Source: Micromonospora sp. U21 (GTDB taxonomy: Bacteria > Actinomycetota > Actinomycetes > Mycobacteriales > Micromonosporaceae). From it: a stretch of DNA of 64,000 nt. The notes below the pieces were generated by a model. That model made no database searches. It was given only the letters and a program-made list of their open reading frames with translations, and had not been told where the DNA came from. The translations under genes and the position numbers were made by a program. Positions 44,660-53,793 of this stretch are shown piece after piece. Location of the stretch: the NCBI RefSeq assembly GCF_018070045.1, contig NZ_JAGPYK010000007.1, positions 186,001 through 250,000 of the forward strand, read 5' to 3'. Position 1 is the stretch's first letter; every line of letters starts with the position of its first letter.

Positions 44660-45679
44660 TCAGAGCAGCGACATGTGCACGTGGTCGGTGTGGTTCGACG
44701 GCCCGCTGTACGACTTCCAGCCGGTCGCCGGGAACCAGATCTGCCGGTTCCAGATCACGTAGTAGATGCCGAGGCGGTCGGCGTTGCGGATGAGGAACGC
44801 GGCGATGTTGTTGCCGTACGTCCGGGTGTCCTCGTTGTGCCACGGGCTGAAGCCGCTCTTCTGCAAGGACCAGTCACAGGCGCGGCCCTTCGGGTGCTCC
44901 CACGGTCCGCCGGAGCGGTAGCAGCCGACGAATCGGTTGAAGCCGGCCCGCTTGACCTCCTTGTACGCGTGCAGCGTGCGCGGGGTGACGCAGCCCGAGG
45001 TGGTGGGGTCATTCTCGCTGCACGACTGGGACTTCCAGTCGCCGTCGGCGGTCCGTCCGGGGCCGAGCCGCGCGACCGGCGAGGTGGCCGACACCAGCCC
45101 GCCGGTGAAGCCCTTACCACCGACCAGTGCGAGCGCCTTGTCCGCCTCGCGCTTCTCCTTCGCCATCAGGGCGGCCTGCTTCTGCTGCTCGCGGACCTCC
45201 GCGTCGAGGGCCAGCTTGGCCTGCTCGGCGCGGGCCTTCACCGCGTTGACCTCGGCGAGCTTCTTCTCGTTGACCATGTTCATCTCGTCGAGCGCGGCGG
45301 CGCGCTGGACGAACGAGTCAGGGGCGTCGCTCTCCAGCAGCATCGCCATCGGGCCGATCCGGCCGGTGCGGTACGACTGGGAGGCGATCTGCCCGACCTG
45401 TGGGGCCAGTGCGTCCAGGTTGGCCTTGGCCCGGTTGACCTCCAGCGCCAGCTGCAGCTGCTTCTTCTTGGACTTGCCCAGCCTGGACTTGGCGGCGGAG
45501 TAGTCGCGGTTGGTCTTCTCGATGACGTCGGTGAGCAGCTTGGGCTCGCCGTCCTCCTCGTGCCCGGACGGTGTGGGGGTCGTCGGGGCGGCGTGGGCCG
45601 GGAGGGGTCCGGCGAGCACGGTCAGTGCGGCGATTACGGCCACCACGGGTGTCAACCAGCGGCGTAGGGGTGCCGTCAC
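44660..45679 (-). CDS. Secreted coiled-coil protein with ARB_07466-like C-terminal domain
   Basis: 339 residues. A signal peptide (about 1-30, LAGPLPAHAAPTTP) precedes a long coiled coil (about 48-180, similar to the helical N-terminus of NlpC/P60 wall hydrolases such as RipA). The C-terminal domain (about 215-339) contains GFNRFVGCYRSGGPWEHPKGRACDWSL and SNHTDHVHMSLL; the His/Asp-rich HxxxxACDW and DHVH elements resemble a zinc-dependent peptidase-like site. Likely acts on peptidoglycan outside the cell. GTG at 45679 lies directly behind a c-di-AMP riboswitch and a GGAAGGGAAC site. Confidence 0.85.
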   Translation of the reverse strand: MTAPLRRWLTPVVAVIAALTVLAGPLPAHAAPTTPTPSGHEEDGEPKLLTDVIEKTNRDYSAAKSRLGKSKKKQLQLALEVNRAKANLDALAPQVGQIASQSYRTGRIGPMAMLLESDAPDSFVQRAAALDEMNMVNEKKLAEVNAVKARAEQAKLALDAEVREQQKQAALMAKEKREADKALALVGGKGFTGGLVSATSPVARLGPGRTADGDWKSQSCSENDPTTSGCVTPRTLHAYKEVKRAGFNRFVGCYRSGGPWEHPKGRACDWSLQKSGFSPWHNEDTRTYGNNIAAFLIRNADRLGIYYVIWNRQIWFPATGWKSYSGPSNHTDHVHMSLL

Positions 45680-45696
45680 AATGTTCCCTTCCGTCG

Positions 45697-45860
45697 ACCG
45701 CCGACCGGGTTAGCTGACGGGTTCGGGGCGGAAGTGGCCCCTACCGCTGTCGCGGATTCACCCCACGTACCTGGGTTCCCGGCTCGCCGGTTGGCGATTG
45801 GGCGGTGGCACCGCAGGCGCCGCTTCGCGCCTTCATCGGTGACCGGCAGCGAGGTTACCC
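45697..45860 (-). promoter_or_regulatory. c-di-AMP (ydaO/yuaA) riboswitch
   Basis: Read on the minus strand, the region contains the conserved ydaO core in order: GGGAACCCAGG, then GGGGTGAATCCGCG, a GGTAGGGGCCACTTCC arm, and CCCGAACCCGTCAGCTAACC (about 45730 to 45706), closing against TCGCC near 45797. This matches actinobacterial c-di-AMP riboswitches that control wall-hydrolase genes. It ends about 17 bases before the GTG of the secreted coiled-coil protein. The aptamer core is about 45697-45797; the part to 45860 is an upstream extension of uncertain role. Expected to turn the gene off when c-di-AMP is high, as the family does. Confidence 0.88.
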
Positions 45861-45980
45861 GAGAGTCCACCGGCTGAGCTACGCCCTGATGCCGACTAAA
45901 AGCGTCATTTCGCCATGGCGTTGAGTGACCAGTGACGCGGTTCTCAGGGCGGACGCCCCACCTGGTCACGTTGAGGAGTG

Positions 45981-47357
45981 TCACCATGCCGTATCCGTGC
46001 TCCTGTTCGGCTCTGGCCACCGGTCGGTGGCTGTGGATGGGGGTGTGGTCCGCGCCGGGTCGGGCGACGTGGGGTCGGGTCGACCCGTGCGCGGAGAGAT
46101 CAGTGCGGCCAGTGCCTCGGCGCGGTCGGGCTGAGGTCGCGGGGCGGGCGCGTCGACGGCGGGAGCCGGGCCCTGCCGGCCGGCTGCGGTCACCATCGCG
46201 GCCAGCCCGGTGGTCAGCGGTACGGCGGCGATCAGCCCGAGCGTGGCGACCGCGCTGCGGACGATCTCCTGCGCGAGGAACTCGCTGGTCAGGATCTGCC
46301 CGATCGGCCGCGAGTCGGCGGTGAGCAGGAGCAGCAGCGGCAACGAGGCGCCCGCGTACGCCAGCACGATGGTGTTGACGGTGGAGGCGATGTGCGCCCG
46401 GCCGACCCGGGTCGCCGCCCGGTAGAGCTGCAACCGGGTCAGCCCGGGGTTGGCGTTGGCCAGCTCGGTCACGGTTGCCGCCTGGGTGACCGTCACGTCG
46501 TCGAGCACGCCGAGCGAGCCGATGATGATCCCGGCGAGCAGCAGGCCGTGCAGGTCCACGTCGGCCTGGAACATCGACAGGGTGGTGGCGTCCTCGCTGC
46601 CGAAGCCGGTGAGGTGGGTGGTGGCGGTGACGATGGTGGCCAGTACACCGGTGAGCACCAGGCTGCCCAGGGTGCCGAGCACCGCGACCGAGGTCTGCGC
46701 GCTGACCCCGTGCGTCAGGTAGAGCACCACGAACATGATCAGCGCGGCGCCGACCACCGCTACCAGCAGCGGTGAGCGGCCGGCGCCGATTCCGGGCAGC
46801 ACGAAGGTGAGCAGGATCGCGAAGCTGGCGGCCAACCCGGCCAGTGCCGCCAGGCCCCGCCACCGGCCGAACGCGACGATCGCGGCCGCGAAGATCACCG
46901 CCAGCCACAGCAGCGGCGCGCCGCGCTGGTGTTCGGCGATGTTCCAACTGCTGGCGGTGGGATCGGTCGGATCGGTCAGCTCGACCAGGATGACCTCGTC
47001 GTCGACCTCGACCCGTGGCGCGCCGGGTCCGGCGGGCACCGGTGTCTGGATCTGCTGGCCGGCGGCCGGGCCGTCGTCTACCCGAACGTCCACCGTGCCG
47101 CACGGCCCGTCCCCGACGCCCGGTGTGCCCTCGGGGCCCGGCGCCGTCGGCGGGCACGGCTCGGTCACCACCCGGGTCACCGTGCCGTGGTAACGCGGCA
47201 CGTTCGCGCCCCCGTCGGTCTGCGGTGACCCGTCGCGCGGCCAGAGGACCACCGCGGCGAGCACCGTCGCGACGAAGAGGGGCACCACCGTCGCGATGAG
47301 GATCCGTCGCACCCGGGGCGGGGCGGACGGAGCGGAACGGGTGTGGTCGGAACCCAA
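45981..47357 (-). CDS. YibE/F family membrane protein
   Basis: About 458 residues. One N-terminal membrane segment (RRILIATVVPLFVATVLAAVVLW) precedes an extracytoplasmic strand domain (YHGTVTRVVTEPCPP, ending NIAEHQRG), followed by about seven to eight membrane segments with DDVTVTQAATVTELANANPGLTRLQLYRAA, diagnostic for YibE/F. A disordered Pro/Thr tail ends it. Function unknown, proposed transporter. The open frame reaches back to a GTG at 47519, but the added 54 residues are Arg-rich noise; TTG at 47357 behind GGGAG is preferred, with modest certainty. Confidence 0.82.
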   Translation of the reverse strand: MGSDHTRSAPSAPPRVRRILIATVVPLFVATVLAAVVLWPRDGSPQTDGGANVPRYHGTVTRVVTEPCPPTAPGPEGTPGVGDGPCGTVDVRVDDGPAAGQQIQTPVPAGPGAPRVEVDDEVILVELTDPTDPTASSWNIAEHQRGAPLLWLAVIFAAAIVAFGRWRGLAALAGLAASFAILLTFVLPGIGAGRSPLLVAVVGAALIMFVVLYLTHGVSAQTSVAVLGTLGSLVLTGVLATIVTATTHLTGFGSEDATTLSMFQADVDLHGLLLAGIIIGSLGVLDDVTVTQAATVTELANANPGLTRLQLYRAATRVGRAHIASTVNTIVLAYAGASLPLLLLLTADSRPIGQILTSEFLAQEIVRSAVATLGLIAAVPLTTGLAAMVTAAGRQGPAPAVDAPAPRPQPDRAEALAALISPRTGRPDPTSPDPARTTPPSTATDRWPEPNRSTDTAW

Positions 47358-47668
47358 TGCGAGAACTCCCAACGATCCGATGCGGGATACGTGCCGGCGG
47401 GCCGGTCGGTTCACCGCCGCCACGGGAATGCGGCGACGGGCGCGCCAGATCGCTGGATCGCGACTGCGTGATCGCACACGGTGAGTGACCGGCCGGGTCG
47501 GCCGGAGGCGACGCCACACCGTGGCGGCACCGGTGCCGAACTGCGCAGCGGGATCCGGAGGGCCATCGTCGGAATGCTAACCACCCCGACCGGGGGATGC
47601 AGGTCGTGCCGGAGTGTCGGGTGGTCGAACGACCGGCGTGGCGGTCTCCGGACCGGCATGTTGGAGTC

Positions 47669-49738
47669 ATGTCCGCTCCGTCAGCGCCCGGCCCCGACCG
47701 CCCCATCGGCGATCAGCGCCACGCCGGGCACGACAAGCACGCCGGGCACGACAAGCACGCCGGGCACGATCCCGCGATGTTCCGCCGTCGGTTCTGGGTC
47801 TGCCTGGCGCTCACCGTGCCGGTGGTGTTGACCAGCAACCTGGTGCTGGACCGGCTCGGCCTCGGGCTGGACGTCCCGGGCCGGTCCTGGGTCGGGCCCG
47901 TGCTCGGCTCGGTGGTGTTCTGGTGGGGCGGCTGGCCGTTCCTGGTCGGTGCGGTCCGCGAGGTCCGCGATCGGGCACCGGGCATGATGCTGCTGGTCGC
48001 GATGGCCATCACCGTCGCCTACACGGCGTCACTGGCCACCAGCGTGGGCGCCTTCGACCTGGATTTCTGGTGGGAGCTGGCCGCGCTGGTCACCATCATG
48101 CTGCTCGGGCACTGGCAGGAGATGAAAGCCATCGGTCAGGCCAGGGGCGCTCTCGCGGCACTGGCCGCGTTGCTGCCCGACGACGCCGAGCGGGTGACGG
48201 GGGACGGGCGGGTCGAGCCGGTGCCGGTGACCGAGCTGCGGGTCGGCGACGTGGTGCTGGTCCGGCCGGGTGGGCGGGTTCCGGCGGACGGCCGGATCGT
48301 CGACGGCGGCGCCGAGCTGGACGAGTCGATGATCACCGGCGAGTCGCGTCCGGTCCCCCGGTCGGCAGGGGACCGGGTGGTGGCCGGCACCGTCGCCACC
48401 GACTCGGCGATCCGGGTCCGCGTCGAGGCGGTGGGTGAGCAGACCGCGCTCGCCGGCATCCAGCGGATGGTCGCGCAGGCGCAGAGCTCCGGCGGACGGG
48501 CGCAACTGCTGGCCGACCGTTTCGCCGCCGCGCTGTTCTACCTGGCCACCGGCACCGCCGTGCTGACCGTGCTGGTCTGGACCGTGCTCGGCCAGCCCGA
48601 CGAGGCGGTGGTCCGCGCGGTCACCGTCCTGGTGATCGCCTGCCCGCACGCGCTCGGGCTGGCGATTCCGCTGGTCGTCGCGCTCTCCACCGCGCTGGCC
48701 GCGCGGTCCGGGATTCTGGTCAAGGACCGTTTGGCGCTGGAGCGGATGCGGACCGTCGACGCGGTGCTGTTCGACAAGACCGGCACCCTGACCCGGGGCG
48801 AGCACGTGGTCACCGACCTGGTGACGGCACCCGGCGTCGGGCGGGACGAGGTGCTGCGGATCGCGGCGGGCGTGGAGTCCGACAGCGAGCATCCGCTGGC
48901 CCGCGCGATCGTGGCGTCGGCCGGGAGCGTCGGCCCGGCCCCGGCCTCCGGGTTCCGGTCGCTGCCGGGCCGTGGGGTGCAGGCCACCGTCGACGGTACG
49001 GAGTACGCGGTGGGCGGCCCGGCGCTGCTGCGGGAACTGGACCTGTCGCTACCGGCCGACCTGGGTGCGGCGATCGGCCGGTGGTCGGCGCGGGGCGCCG
49101 CGGTGCTGCACCTGGTGCGGCTGCCGGGCACCCTGCTCGGTGCGTTCGCGCTGACCGACGAGGTACGTCCGGAGGCCCGGGAGGCCATCGTCGAGCTGCG
49201 CGCCGCGGGCGTCCGCACCATCGCCATGATCACCGGTGACGCCCGCCCGGTGGCCGAGGCGGTCGCCGCCGACCTCGGATTCCGGCGCGGTGTCGACGAG
49301 GTCTTCGCCGAGGTGCTGCCGGCGGAGAAGGACGCCCGGGTGGCCGAGCTTCAGCGGCGGGGGTTGACCGTGGCGATGGTCGGCGACGGGGTGAACGACG
49401 CGCCGGCGTTGGCGCGTGCCGACGTCGGCATCGCGATCGGGGCGGGCACCGATGTGGCGATCGAGTCCGCCGGGGTGGTGCTGGCCTCGTCGGACCCGCG
49501 CGGGGTCGGCGCCGTGGTCCGGCTCTCCCGCGCGTCGTACCGGAAGATGCGGCAGAACCTGGCCTGGGCGGCGGGCTACAACGTGGTGGCGCTACCGCTG
49601 GCGGCCGGGGTGCTGGCGTGGGCCGGAGTGGCGTTGAGCCCGGCGCTGGCCGCGGTGCTGATGTCCGCGTCCACCATCGTGGTGGCGCTCAACGCCCAGT
49701 TGCTGAGAGGGGTACGTCTCGGCCCGGAGCCCGACTGA
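47669..49738 (+). CDS. copB: CopB-type heavy-metal P1B ATPase with His-rich N-terminus
   Basis: A 689-residue P-type exporter, probably for copper(II) or silver. Instead of an HMA domain, the N-terminus has three HAGHDK-type units (from residue 18). The transmembrane metal site is C325-P326-H327, the CPH form of the CopB subgroup. The phosphorylation site is D369 in FDKTGTLTRGEH, the actuator site is ITGESRP, and the hinge [22 protein letters not shown] is intact. ATG at 47669 follows TTGGAGTC. It opens a copper island that runs to 53709 and converges on csoR. Confidence 0.92.
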   Translation: MSAPSAPGPDRPIGDQRHAGHDKHAGHDKHAGHDPAMFRRRFWVCLALTVPVVLTSNLVLDRLGLGLDVPGRSWVGPVLGSVVFWWGGWPFLVGAVREVRDRAPGMMLLVAMAITVAYTASLATSVGAFDLDFWWELAALVTIMLLGHWQEMKAIGQARGALAALAALLPDDAERVTGDGRVEPVPVTELRVGDVVLVRPGGRVPADGRIVDGGAELDESMITGESRPVPRSAGDRVVAGTVATDSAIRVRVEAVGEQTALAGIQRMVAQAQSSGGRAQLLADRFAAALFYLATGTAVLTVLVWTVLGQPDEAVVRAVTVLVIACPHALGLAIPLVVALSTALAARSGILVKDRLALERMRTVDAVLFDKTGTLTRGEHVVTDLVTAPGVGRDEVLRIAAGVESDSEHPLARAIVASAGSVGPAPASGFRSLPGRGVQATVDGTEYAVGGPALLRELDLSLPADLGAAIGRWSARGAAVLHLVRLPGTLLGAFALTDEVRPEAREAIVELRAAGVRTIAMITGDARPVAEAVAADLGFRRGVDEVFAEVLPAEKDARVAELQRRGLTVAMVGDGVNDAPALARADVGIAIGAGTDVAIESAGVVLASSDPRGVGAVVRLSRASYRKMRQNLAWAAGYNVVALPLAAGVLAWAGVALSPALAAVLMSASTIVVALNAQLLRGVRLGPEPD
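47720..47770 (+). repeat. 18-base tandem repeat encoding HAGHDK units
   Basis: Near-perfect direct repeats of CACGCCGGGCACGACAAG at 47720-47737 and 47738-47755, plus a partial unit 47756-47770. They lie in the first 35 codons of copB and encode metal-binding His-rich repeats. Unit number may vary between strains. Confidence 0.85.
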
Positions 49739-49787
49739 CTGGGCGTCCGTCGGGCCGGGCGAGTATCGCTCGTGGTCGGCTCGGGTC

Positions 49788-50084
49788 TCAGCCGCGCTTC
49801 ATCAGCCGGCCGACCGCCGCCATCATCTCGGTGGCCATCTCGTCGGCCCGGCCCTCGGCCGCGCCCTCGTGCATGCAGTGCCGGGCGTGCCCGTCGAGCA
49901 GCCCCAGCGCCACCTTGTCGAGCGCGGCCTGGATCGCGGAGATCTGGGTGAGCACGTCGATGCAGTAGCGGTCCTCGTCGACCATCTTCTCGATGCCCCG
50001 GACCTGCCCCTCGACGCGGCGGAGCCGCGCGAGCAGCTGGTCCTTGCTGGCGGTGTATCCGCGGATCGGCGTGGGTGCGGTCAT
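49788..50084 (-). CDS. csoR: CsoR-family copper-sensing repressor
   Basis: A 98-residue all-helical DUF156 repressor. The copper ligands of CsoR are present: C41 (DRYCIDVL), H66 (GHARHC) and C70. The sequence RLRRVEGQVRGIEKMVDEDRYC is the family signature. Apo-CsoR binds palindromic operators and copper(I) releases it. The gene is divergent from copZ, with CsoR-type palindromes in between, so it probably autoregulates and controls copZ and the genes downstream. It converges on copB. Confidence 0.93.
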   Translation of the reverse strand: MTAPTPIRGYTASKDQLLARLRRVEGQVRGIEKMVDEDRYCIDVLTQISAIQAALDKVALGLLDGHARHCMHEGAAEGRADEMATEMMAAVGRLMKRG

Positions 50085-50099
50085 GGCGACAAGGATAAC

Positions 50100-50116
50100 G
50101 TACCCCTAGGGGGTAT
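50100..50116. promoter_or_regulatory. Candidate CsoR operator, csoR-proximal
   Basis: Near-palindrome GTACCCCTAGGGGGTAT, 15 bases upstream of the csoR start. TACCCC/GGGGTA-type palindromes are the usual CsoR sites in actinobacteria. Confidence 0.65.
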
Positions 50117-50135
50117 GGTACTGTCCCTTCGTGTC

Positions 50136-50155
50136 GGATACCCCCACCGGGTACC
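50136..50155. promoter_or_regulatory. Weaker candidate CsoR operator
   Basis: GGATACCCCCACCGGGTACC is an imperfect version of the operator palindrome, midway between csoR and copZ. Confidence 0.45.
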
Positions 50156-50187
50156 GGTACAACACGAGGGCAGATGTCCGCCTCCGA

Positions 50188-50206
50188 ATTACCCCTGGGG
50201 GGTATA
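50188..50206. promoter_or_regulatory. Candidate CsoR operator, copZ-proximal
   Basis: ATTACCCCTGGGGGGTATA resembles the csoR-proximal site and lies 31 bases upstream of the copZ ATG, where repressor binding would block transcription of copZ. Confidence 0.65.
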
Positions 50207-50236
50207 GGCTCGGAGGTGGCGGAGGGAGACAGTTCG

Positions 50237-50446
50237 ATGGTCAACACGACGTACCAGGTGCAGGGCATGACCTGTGGGCACTGCGTCAGCTCGGTCAGCG
50301 CCGAGGTCGGCGCCATCGCCGGTGTGCGCGACGTTCAGGTCGACCTGGCCACCGGCCGGGTCACCGTCAGCAGCGACCAGCCGCTGGACGTGGAAATCGT
50401 CCGGGCCGCCGTCGACGAGGCCGGCTACGACCTCGTCGACGCCTGA
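50237..50446 (+). CDS. copZ: Copper chaperone CopZ-like HMA protein
   Basis: A 69-residue single HMA domain with metal motif GMTCGHC (C13, C16). It binds copper(I) in the cytoplasm and passes it to the ATPase encoded downstream. The ATG at 50237 is preferred to an in-frame ATG at 50174, because the latter's reading frame crosses the operator at 50188-50206. Ribosome site GGAGGTGGCGGAGGGAG. The next gene follows after 14 bases. Confidence 0.92.
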   Translation: MVNTTYQVQGMTCGHCVSSVSAEVGAIAGVRDVQVDLATGRVTVSSDQPLDVEIVRAAVDEAGYDLVDA

Positions 50447-50460
50447 TCGAGAGGCTCGCC

Positions 50461-51441
50461 ATGAACACGGTCACCAGACTGGGCGGATTCGCCCTGGGCC
50501 TCGCGGGGGTCTTCGGCGCGGCGTACGGGATCGGTCAGGTGGCCGGTCCCGCCGCCCCGGTCGCCGAGAGTCGGCACGACGACGGCGCGACCCACCAGCC
50601 GGGCCCGGGCGGCCAGGGGGAGCACGACGAGGCGGCCGGCCGGGTTCCCGGCGGCCTGCTCGTCTCCGACCGCGGGTACACCCTCGAACCGGTCGCCGCC
50701 CCGGCCGGCGAGTTCGCCTTCCGGATCGGCGGCCCCGACGGCCGACCGGTGACCCGGTTCGACGTGGCGCACGACAAGCGGATGCATCTCATCGTCGCCC
50801 GGCGGGACCTCTCCGGCTTCCGCCACGTGCACCCTGACCTGGCCCCGGACGGCACCTGGAAGGTCGCCACCCCGCTGGCCGGCCCCGGGCAGTGGCGGGC
50901 GTTCGCCGACTTCGTCCCGACCGGGGCAGAGCCACTGACCCTCGGTGTGGACGTCACCGTCCCCGGCCCGCTGGCCGAGCGGCCGCTGCCCGCACCGGCG
51001 ACCAGCACGACCGTCGACGGCTACACGGTCACCCTGACCGGCGCGGTGCAGCCCGGTGGCACCTCACCGCTCACTCTGACCGTCAGCCGGGACGGGCAGC
51101 CGGTCACCGACCTGGAGCCCTACCTGGGCGCGTACGGCCATCTCGTGGCGCTGCGCCGGGGCGACCTGGCGTACCTGCACGTCCACCCGGAGGGCGCACC
51201 CGGCGACGGGCGCACCCGGCCCGGTCCGGCCGTCACCTTCCTCGCCGAGGTGCCCTCGGCCGGCAGTTACCGGCTCTACCTCGACTTCCGGCACGGCGGG
51301 TCGGTGCACACCGCCGAGTTCACCGTGGTCGCCGGCCCCCCGCCAACCGGCGCACCGGCGACCGGTGGCGATCCCACCCCGAGCGGACCCACCCGGACCG
51401 AGGGCGCCGACCACGGCAGCCCCGGACACGGGCACAACTGA
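50461..51441 (+). CDS. Exported copper-associated His-rich protein, unknown
   Basis: 326 residues. A signal-anchor-like N-terminus (LGGFALGLAGVFGAAYGIGQVAGPAAP) is followed by a His/Asp-rich spacer and a beta-rich region with repeated His elements: HDKRMHLIVARRDLSGFRHVHPDLAPDG, DLAYLHVHPEGAPGDG and FRHGGSVHTAEF. The HxHP elements suggest metal ligands. I recall similar proteins in actinobacterial copper loci but no established function. The C-terminus is Gly/His-rich (SPGHGHN). ATG at 50461; the frame extends upstream under copZ but has no independent start signal. Confidence 0.75.
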   Translation: MNTVTRLGGFALGLAGVFGAAYGIGQVAGPAAPVAESRHDDGATHQPGPGGQGEHDEAAGRVPGGLLVSDRGYTLEPVAAPAGEFAFRIGGPDGRPVTRFDVAHDKRMHLIVARRDLSGFRHVHPDLAPDGTWKVATPLAGPGQWRAFADFVPTGAEPLTLGVDVTVPGPLAERPLPAPATSTTVDGYTVTLTGAVQPGGTSPLTLTVSRDGQPVTDLEPYLGAYGHLVALRRGDLAYLHVHPEGAPGDGRTRPGPAVTFLAEVPSAGSYRLYLDFRHGGSVHTAEFTVVAGPPPTGAPATGGDPTPSGPTRTEGADHGSPGHGHN

Positions 51442-51450
51442 CGGGACCAG

Positions 51451-53709
51451 ATGATGACCACCACCAGCAGATCGCTGCCCGAGGCGCCGAACCGGATCGA
51501 GTTGGCGATCAGCGGAATGACCTGTGCCGCCTGCGCCGCCCGGATCGAGAAGAAGTTGAACCGGATGGACGGGGTCAGCGCGACCGTCAACTACGCCACC
51601 GAGAAGGCCACCGTCCGGTACGTCGACGGCGTCACGCCGGACGACCTGATCGACACGGTGCAGAAGACCGGCTACACGGCCGCTCTGCCGTCCCCGCCGG
51701 CCACCGCCGAGGAGCCGGTGGACGCGCTGCGCGCCCCGCGTACCCGCCTCTGGGTGTCGGTGGCGCTCAGCGTGCCGGTGGTCCTGCTGGCGATGGTGCC
51801 GGCCTGGCAGTTCGACTACTGGCAGTGGCTGTCGCTGACCCTGGCCGCCCCGGTGGTGGTCTGGGGCGGGCTGCCCTTCCACCGGGCCGCCTGGACCAAC
51901 CTGCGGCACGGCACGGCGACCATGGACACCCTGGTCTCGCTCGGCACCCTCGCCGCGTTCGGTTGGTCGCTCTGGGCGCTCTTCCTCGGCGATGCCGGAA
52001 TGCCCGGGATGACGCACCCGTTCCGTTTCGACATCACCCGCACCGACGGCGCCGGCAACATCTACCTGGAGGCGGCCGCCGGGGTGACGGTGTTCATCCT
52101 GGCCGGCCGCTACTTCGAGGCCCGCTCGAAGCGGACCGCCGGCGCCGCCCTGCGCGCCCTGCTCGAACTGGGCGCCAAGGAGGTGGCGGTGCTCCGCGAC
52201 GGGGTGGAGACCCTGATCCCGGTGGACCAGCTCGCCGTCGGTGACCGGTTCGTGGTCCGCCCCGGCGAGAAGATCGCCACCGACGGCGTTGTCGACGAGG
52301 GCACCTCGGCCGTGGACGCCAGCATGCTCACCGGCGAGTCGGTCCCGGTCGAGGTCGGCCCGGGCGACGGCGTCGTGGGTGCCACGATCAACGCGGGCGG
52401 CCGGCTCGTCGTCACCGCCACCCGGGTCGGCGGGGACACCCAGCTCGCCCGGATGGCCGACCTGGTCGAGCAGGCCCAGAGCGGCAAGGCGGCCGTGCAG
52501 CGACTGGCGGACCGGATCTCCGGTGTGTTCGTGCCGATCGTCATCACGCTCGCCGTGGGCACCCTCGGCTGGTGGCTCGGCACCGGGGCCGGGCCGACCG
52601 CCGCGTTCACCGCCGCGGTGGCCGTGCTGATCATCGCCTGCCCCTGCGCCCTCGGTCTGGCCACGCCGACCGCACTCCTGGTCGGTACGGGCCGGGGTGC
52701 CCAGCTCGGCGTGCTGATCAAGGGACCGGAGGTGCTGGAGTCGACCCGGCGGGTGGACACCGTGGTGCTGGACAAGACCGGCACCGTGACGACCGGCCGG
52801 ATGACCCTGGTGGACGTGACGCCGGCCGCCGATGAGGACCGTGCCGAGCTGCTCCGGCTCGCGGGGGCGGTCGAGGCCGCCTCCGAGCACCCGATCGCCA
52901 GGGCGATCGCCGCGGGCGCCGCCGAGGCCGGGGCGCTGCCGTCGGTGACCGGCTTCGCCAACGTCGAGGGGTTGGGCGTGACCGCCACGGTGGACGGCCG
53001 GAGTGTGCTGGTCGGCCGGCTCCGGCTGCTGCGCGAGCGCGGGCTCGACGTACAGCCGGAGGTTCAGCGGGCGGTCGCCGACGCGGAGGCCAGCGGCCGG
53101 ACGGCGATCGTCGCCGGTTGGGACGGGCGGGCCCGGGGGGTGCTCGCGGTCGCCGACGTGGTCCGGCCGACCAGCCGCGCGGCGGTGGCTCGGCTGCGCA
53201 CCCTGGGACTCACCCCGGTCCTGCTGACCGGAGACAACGTCACCGTGGCCCGGGCCGTCGCCGCCGAGGTGGGCGTGGACGAGGTGATCGCCGAGGTGCT
53301 GCCGGCCGGCAAGGTCGACGTGGTCAAGCGACTCCAGGCCGAGGGCAGGTCGGTGGCGATGGTCGGTGACGGGGTCAACGACGCCCCGGCGCTGGCGCAG
53401 GCCGACCTGGGCCTGGCGATGGGCACCGGCACCGATGTGGCGATCGAGGCGTCGGACCTCACCCTGGTCCGGGGCGACCTGGACGCCGCGGTGGACGCCA
53501 TCCGGCTGTCCCGTCGCACGCTCGGCATCATCCGGGGCAACCTGTTCTGGGCCTTCGGGTACAACGTGGCGGCCCTGCCGCTGGCCGCTGCCGGGCTGCT
53601 CAACCCGATGATCGCCGGGGCCACGATGGCCCTCTCCTCGGTCTTCGTGGTGGCCAACAGCCTGCGCCTGCGCCGGTTCCGCTCGGCCGGCCCCGGTGAC
53701 GGGGTGTAG
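51451..53709 (+). CDS. copA: Copper(I)-exporting P1B ATPase CopA
   Basis: A 752-residue P1B-1 ATPase. An N-terminal HMA domain carries GMTCAAC (C25, C28). The transmembrane metal site is C397-P398-C399 ([16 protein letters not shown]). The phosphorylated D441 is in [16 protein letters not shown] is the nucleotide-site His motif, and [22 protein letters not shown] is the hinge. It pumps copper(I) out of the cytoplasm with copper delivered by CopZ. ATG ATG at 51451; TGA of the previous gene is nine bases upstream. The CPC type complements the CPH-type copB at 47669. Confidence 0.95.
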   Translation: MMTTTSRSLPEAPNRIELAISGMTCAACAARIEKKLNRMDGVSATVNYATEKATVRYVDGVTPDDLIDTVQKTGYTAALPSPPATAEEPVDALRAPRTRLWVSVALSVPVVLLAMVPAWQFDYWQWLSLTLAAPVVVWGGLPFHRAAWTNLRHGTATMDTLVSLGTLAAFGWSLWALFLGDAGMPGMTHPFRFDITRTDGAGNIYLEAAAGVTVFILAGRYFEARSKRTAGAALRALLELGAKEVAVLRDGVETLIPVDQLAVGDRFVVRPGEKIATDGVVDEGTSAVDASMLTGESVPVEVGPGDGVVGATINAGGRLVVTATRVGGDTQLARMADLVEQAQSGKAAVQRLADRISGVFVPIVITLAVGTLGWWLGTGAGPTAAFTAAVAVLIIACPCALGLATPTALLVGTGRGAQLGVLIKGPEVLESTRRVDTVVLDKTGTVTTGRMTLVDVTPAADEDRAELLRLAGAVEAASEHPIARAIAAGAAEAGALPSVTGFANVEGLGVTATVDGRSVLVGRLRLLRERGLDVQPEVQRAVADAEASGRTAIVAGWDGRARGVLAVADVVRPTSRAAVARLRTLGLTPVLLTGDNVTVARAVAAEVGVDEVIAEVLPAGKVDVVKRLQAEGRSVAMVGDGVNDAPALAQADLGLAMGTGTDVAIEASDLTLVRGDLDAAVDAIRLSRRTLGIIRGNLFWAFGYNVAALPLAAAGLLNPMIAGATMALSSVFVVANSLRLRRFRSAGPGDGV

Positions 53710-53793
53710 TGGCGGAGCCGACCGCAATGGTTGGGTCGGGGATGGCGGGGGTACTGCTGGTGGTGCAGCGACGCTCGCGATGGAGGTTGGCAC

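Noticed and set aside
45840..45890. tRNA-like 5' half on the minus strand (GGGCGTAGCTCAGCCGGT)
   Set aside because: It resembles an acceptor plus D-arm, but no T-arm (GGTTCGAATCC-type) or matching acceptor 3' strand follows; it runs into the c-di-AMP riboswitch leader instead.
45676..47706. 676-codon open frame on the minus strand
   Set aside because: Same strand as the YibE/F gene but a different frame, covering the riboswitch; Arg/Asp-rich with no domain, while the YibE/F frame has clear membrane segments.
47720..47770. CRISPR-like short direct repeats
   Set aside because: Units abut with no spacers and are in frame within copB; they are a coding tandem repeat.
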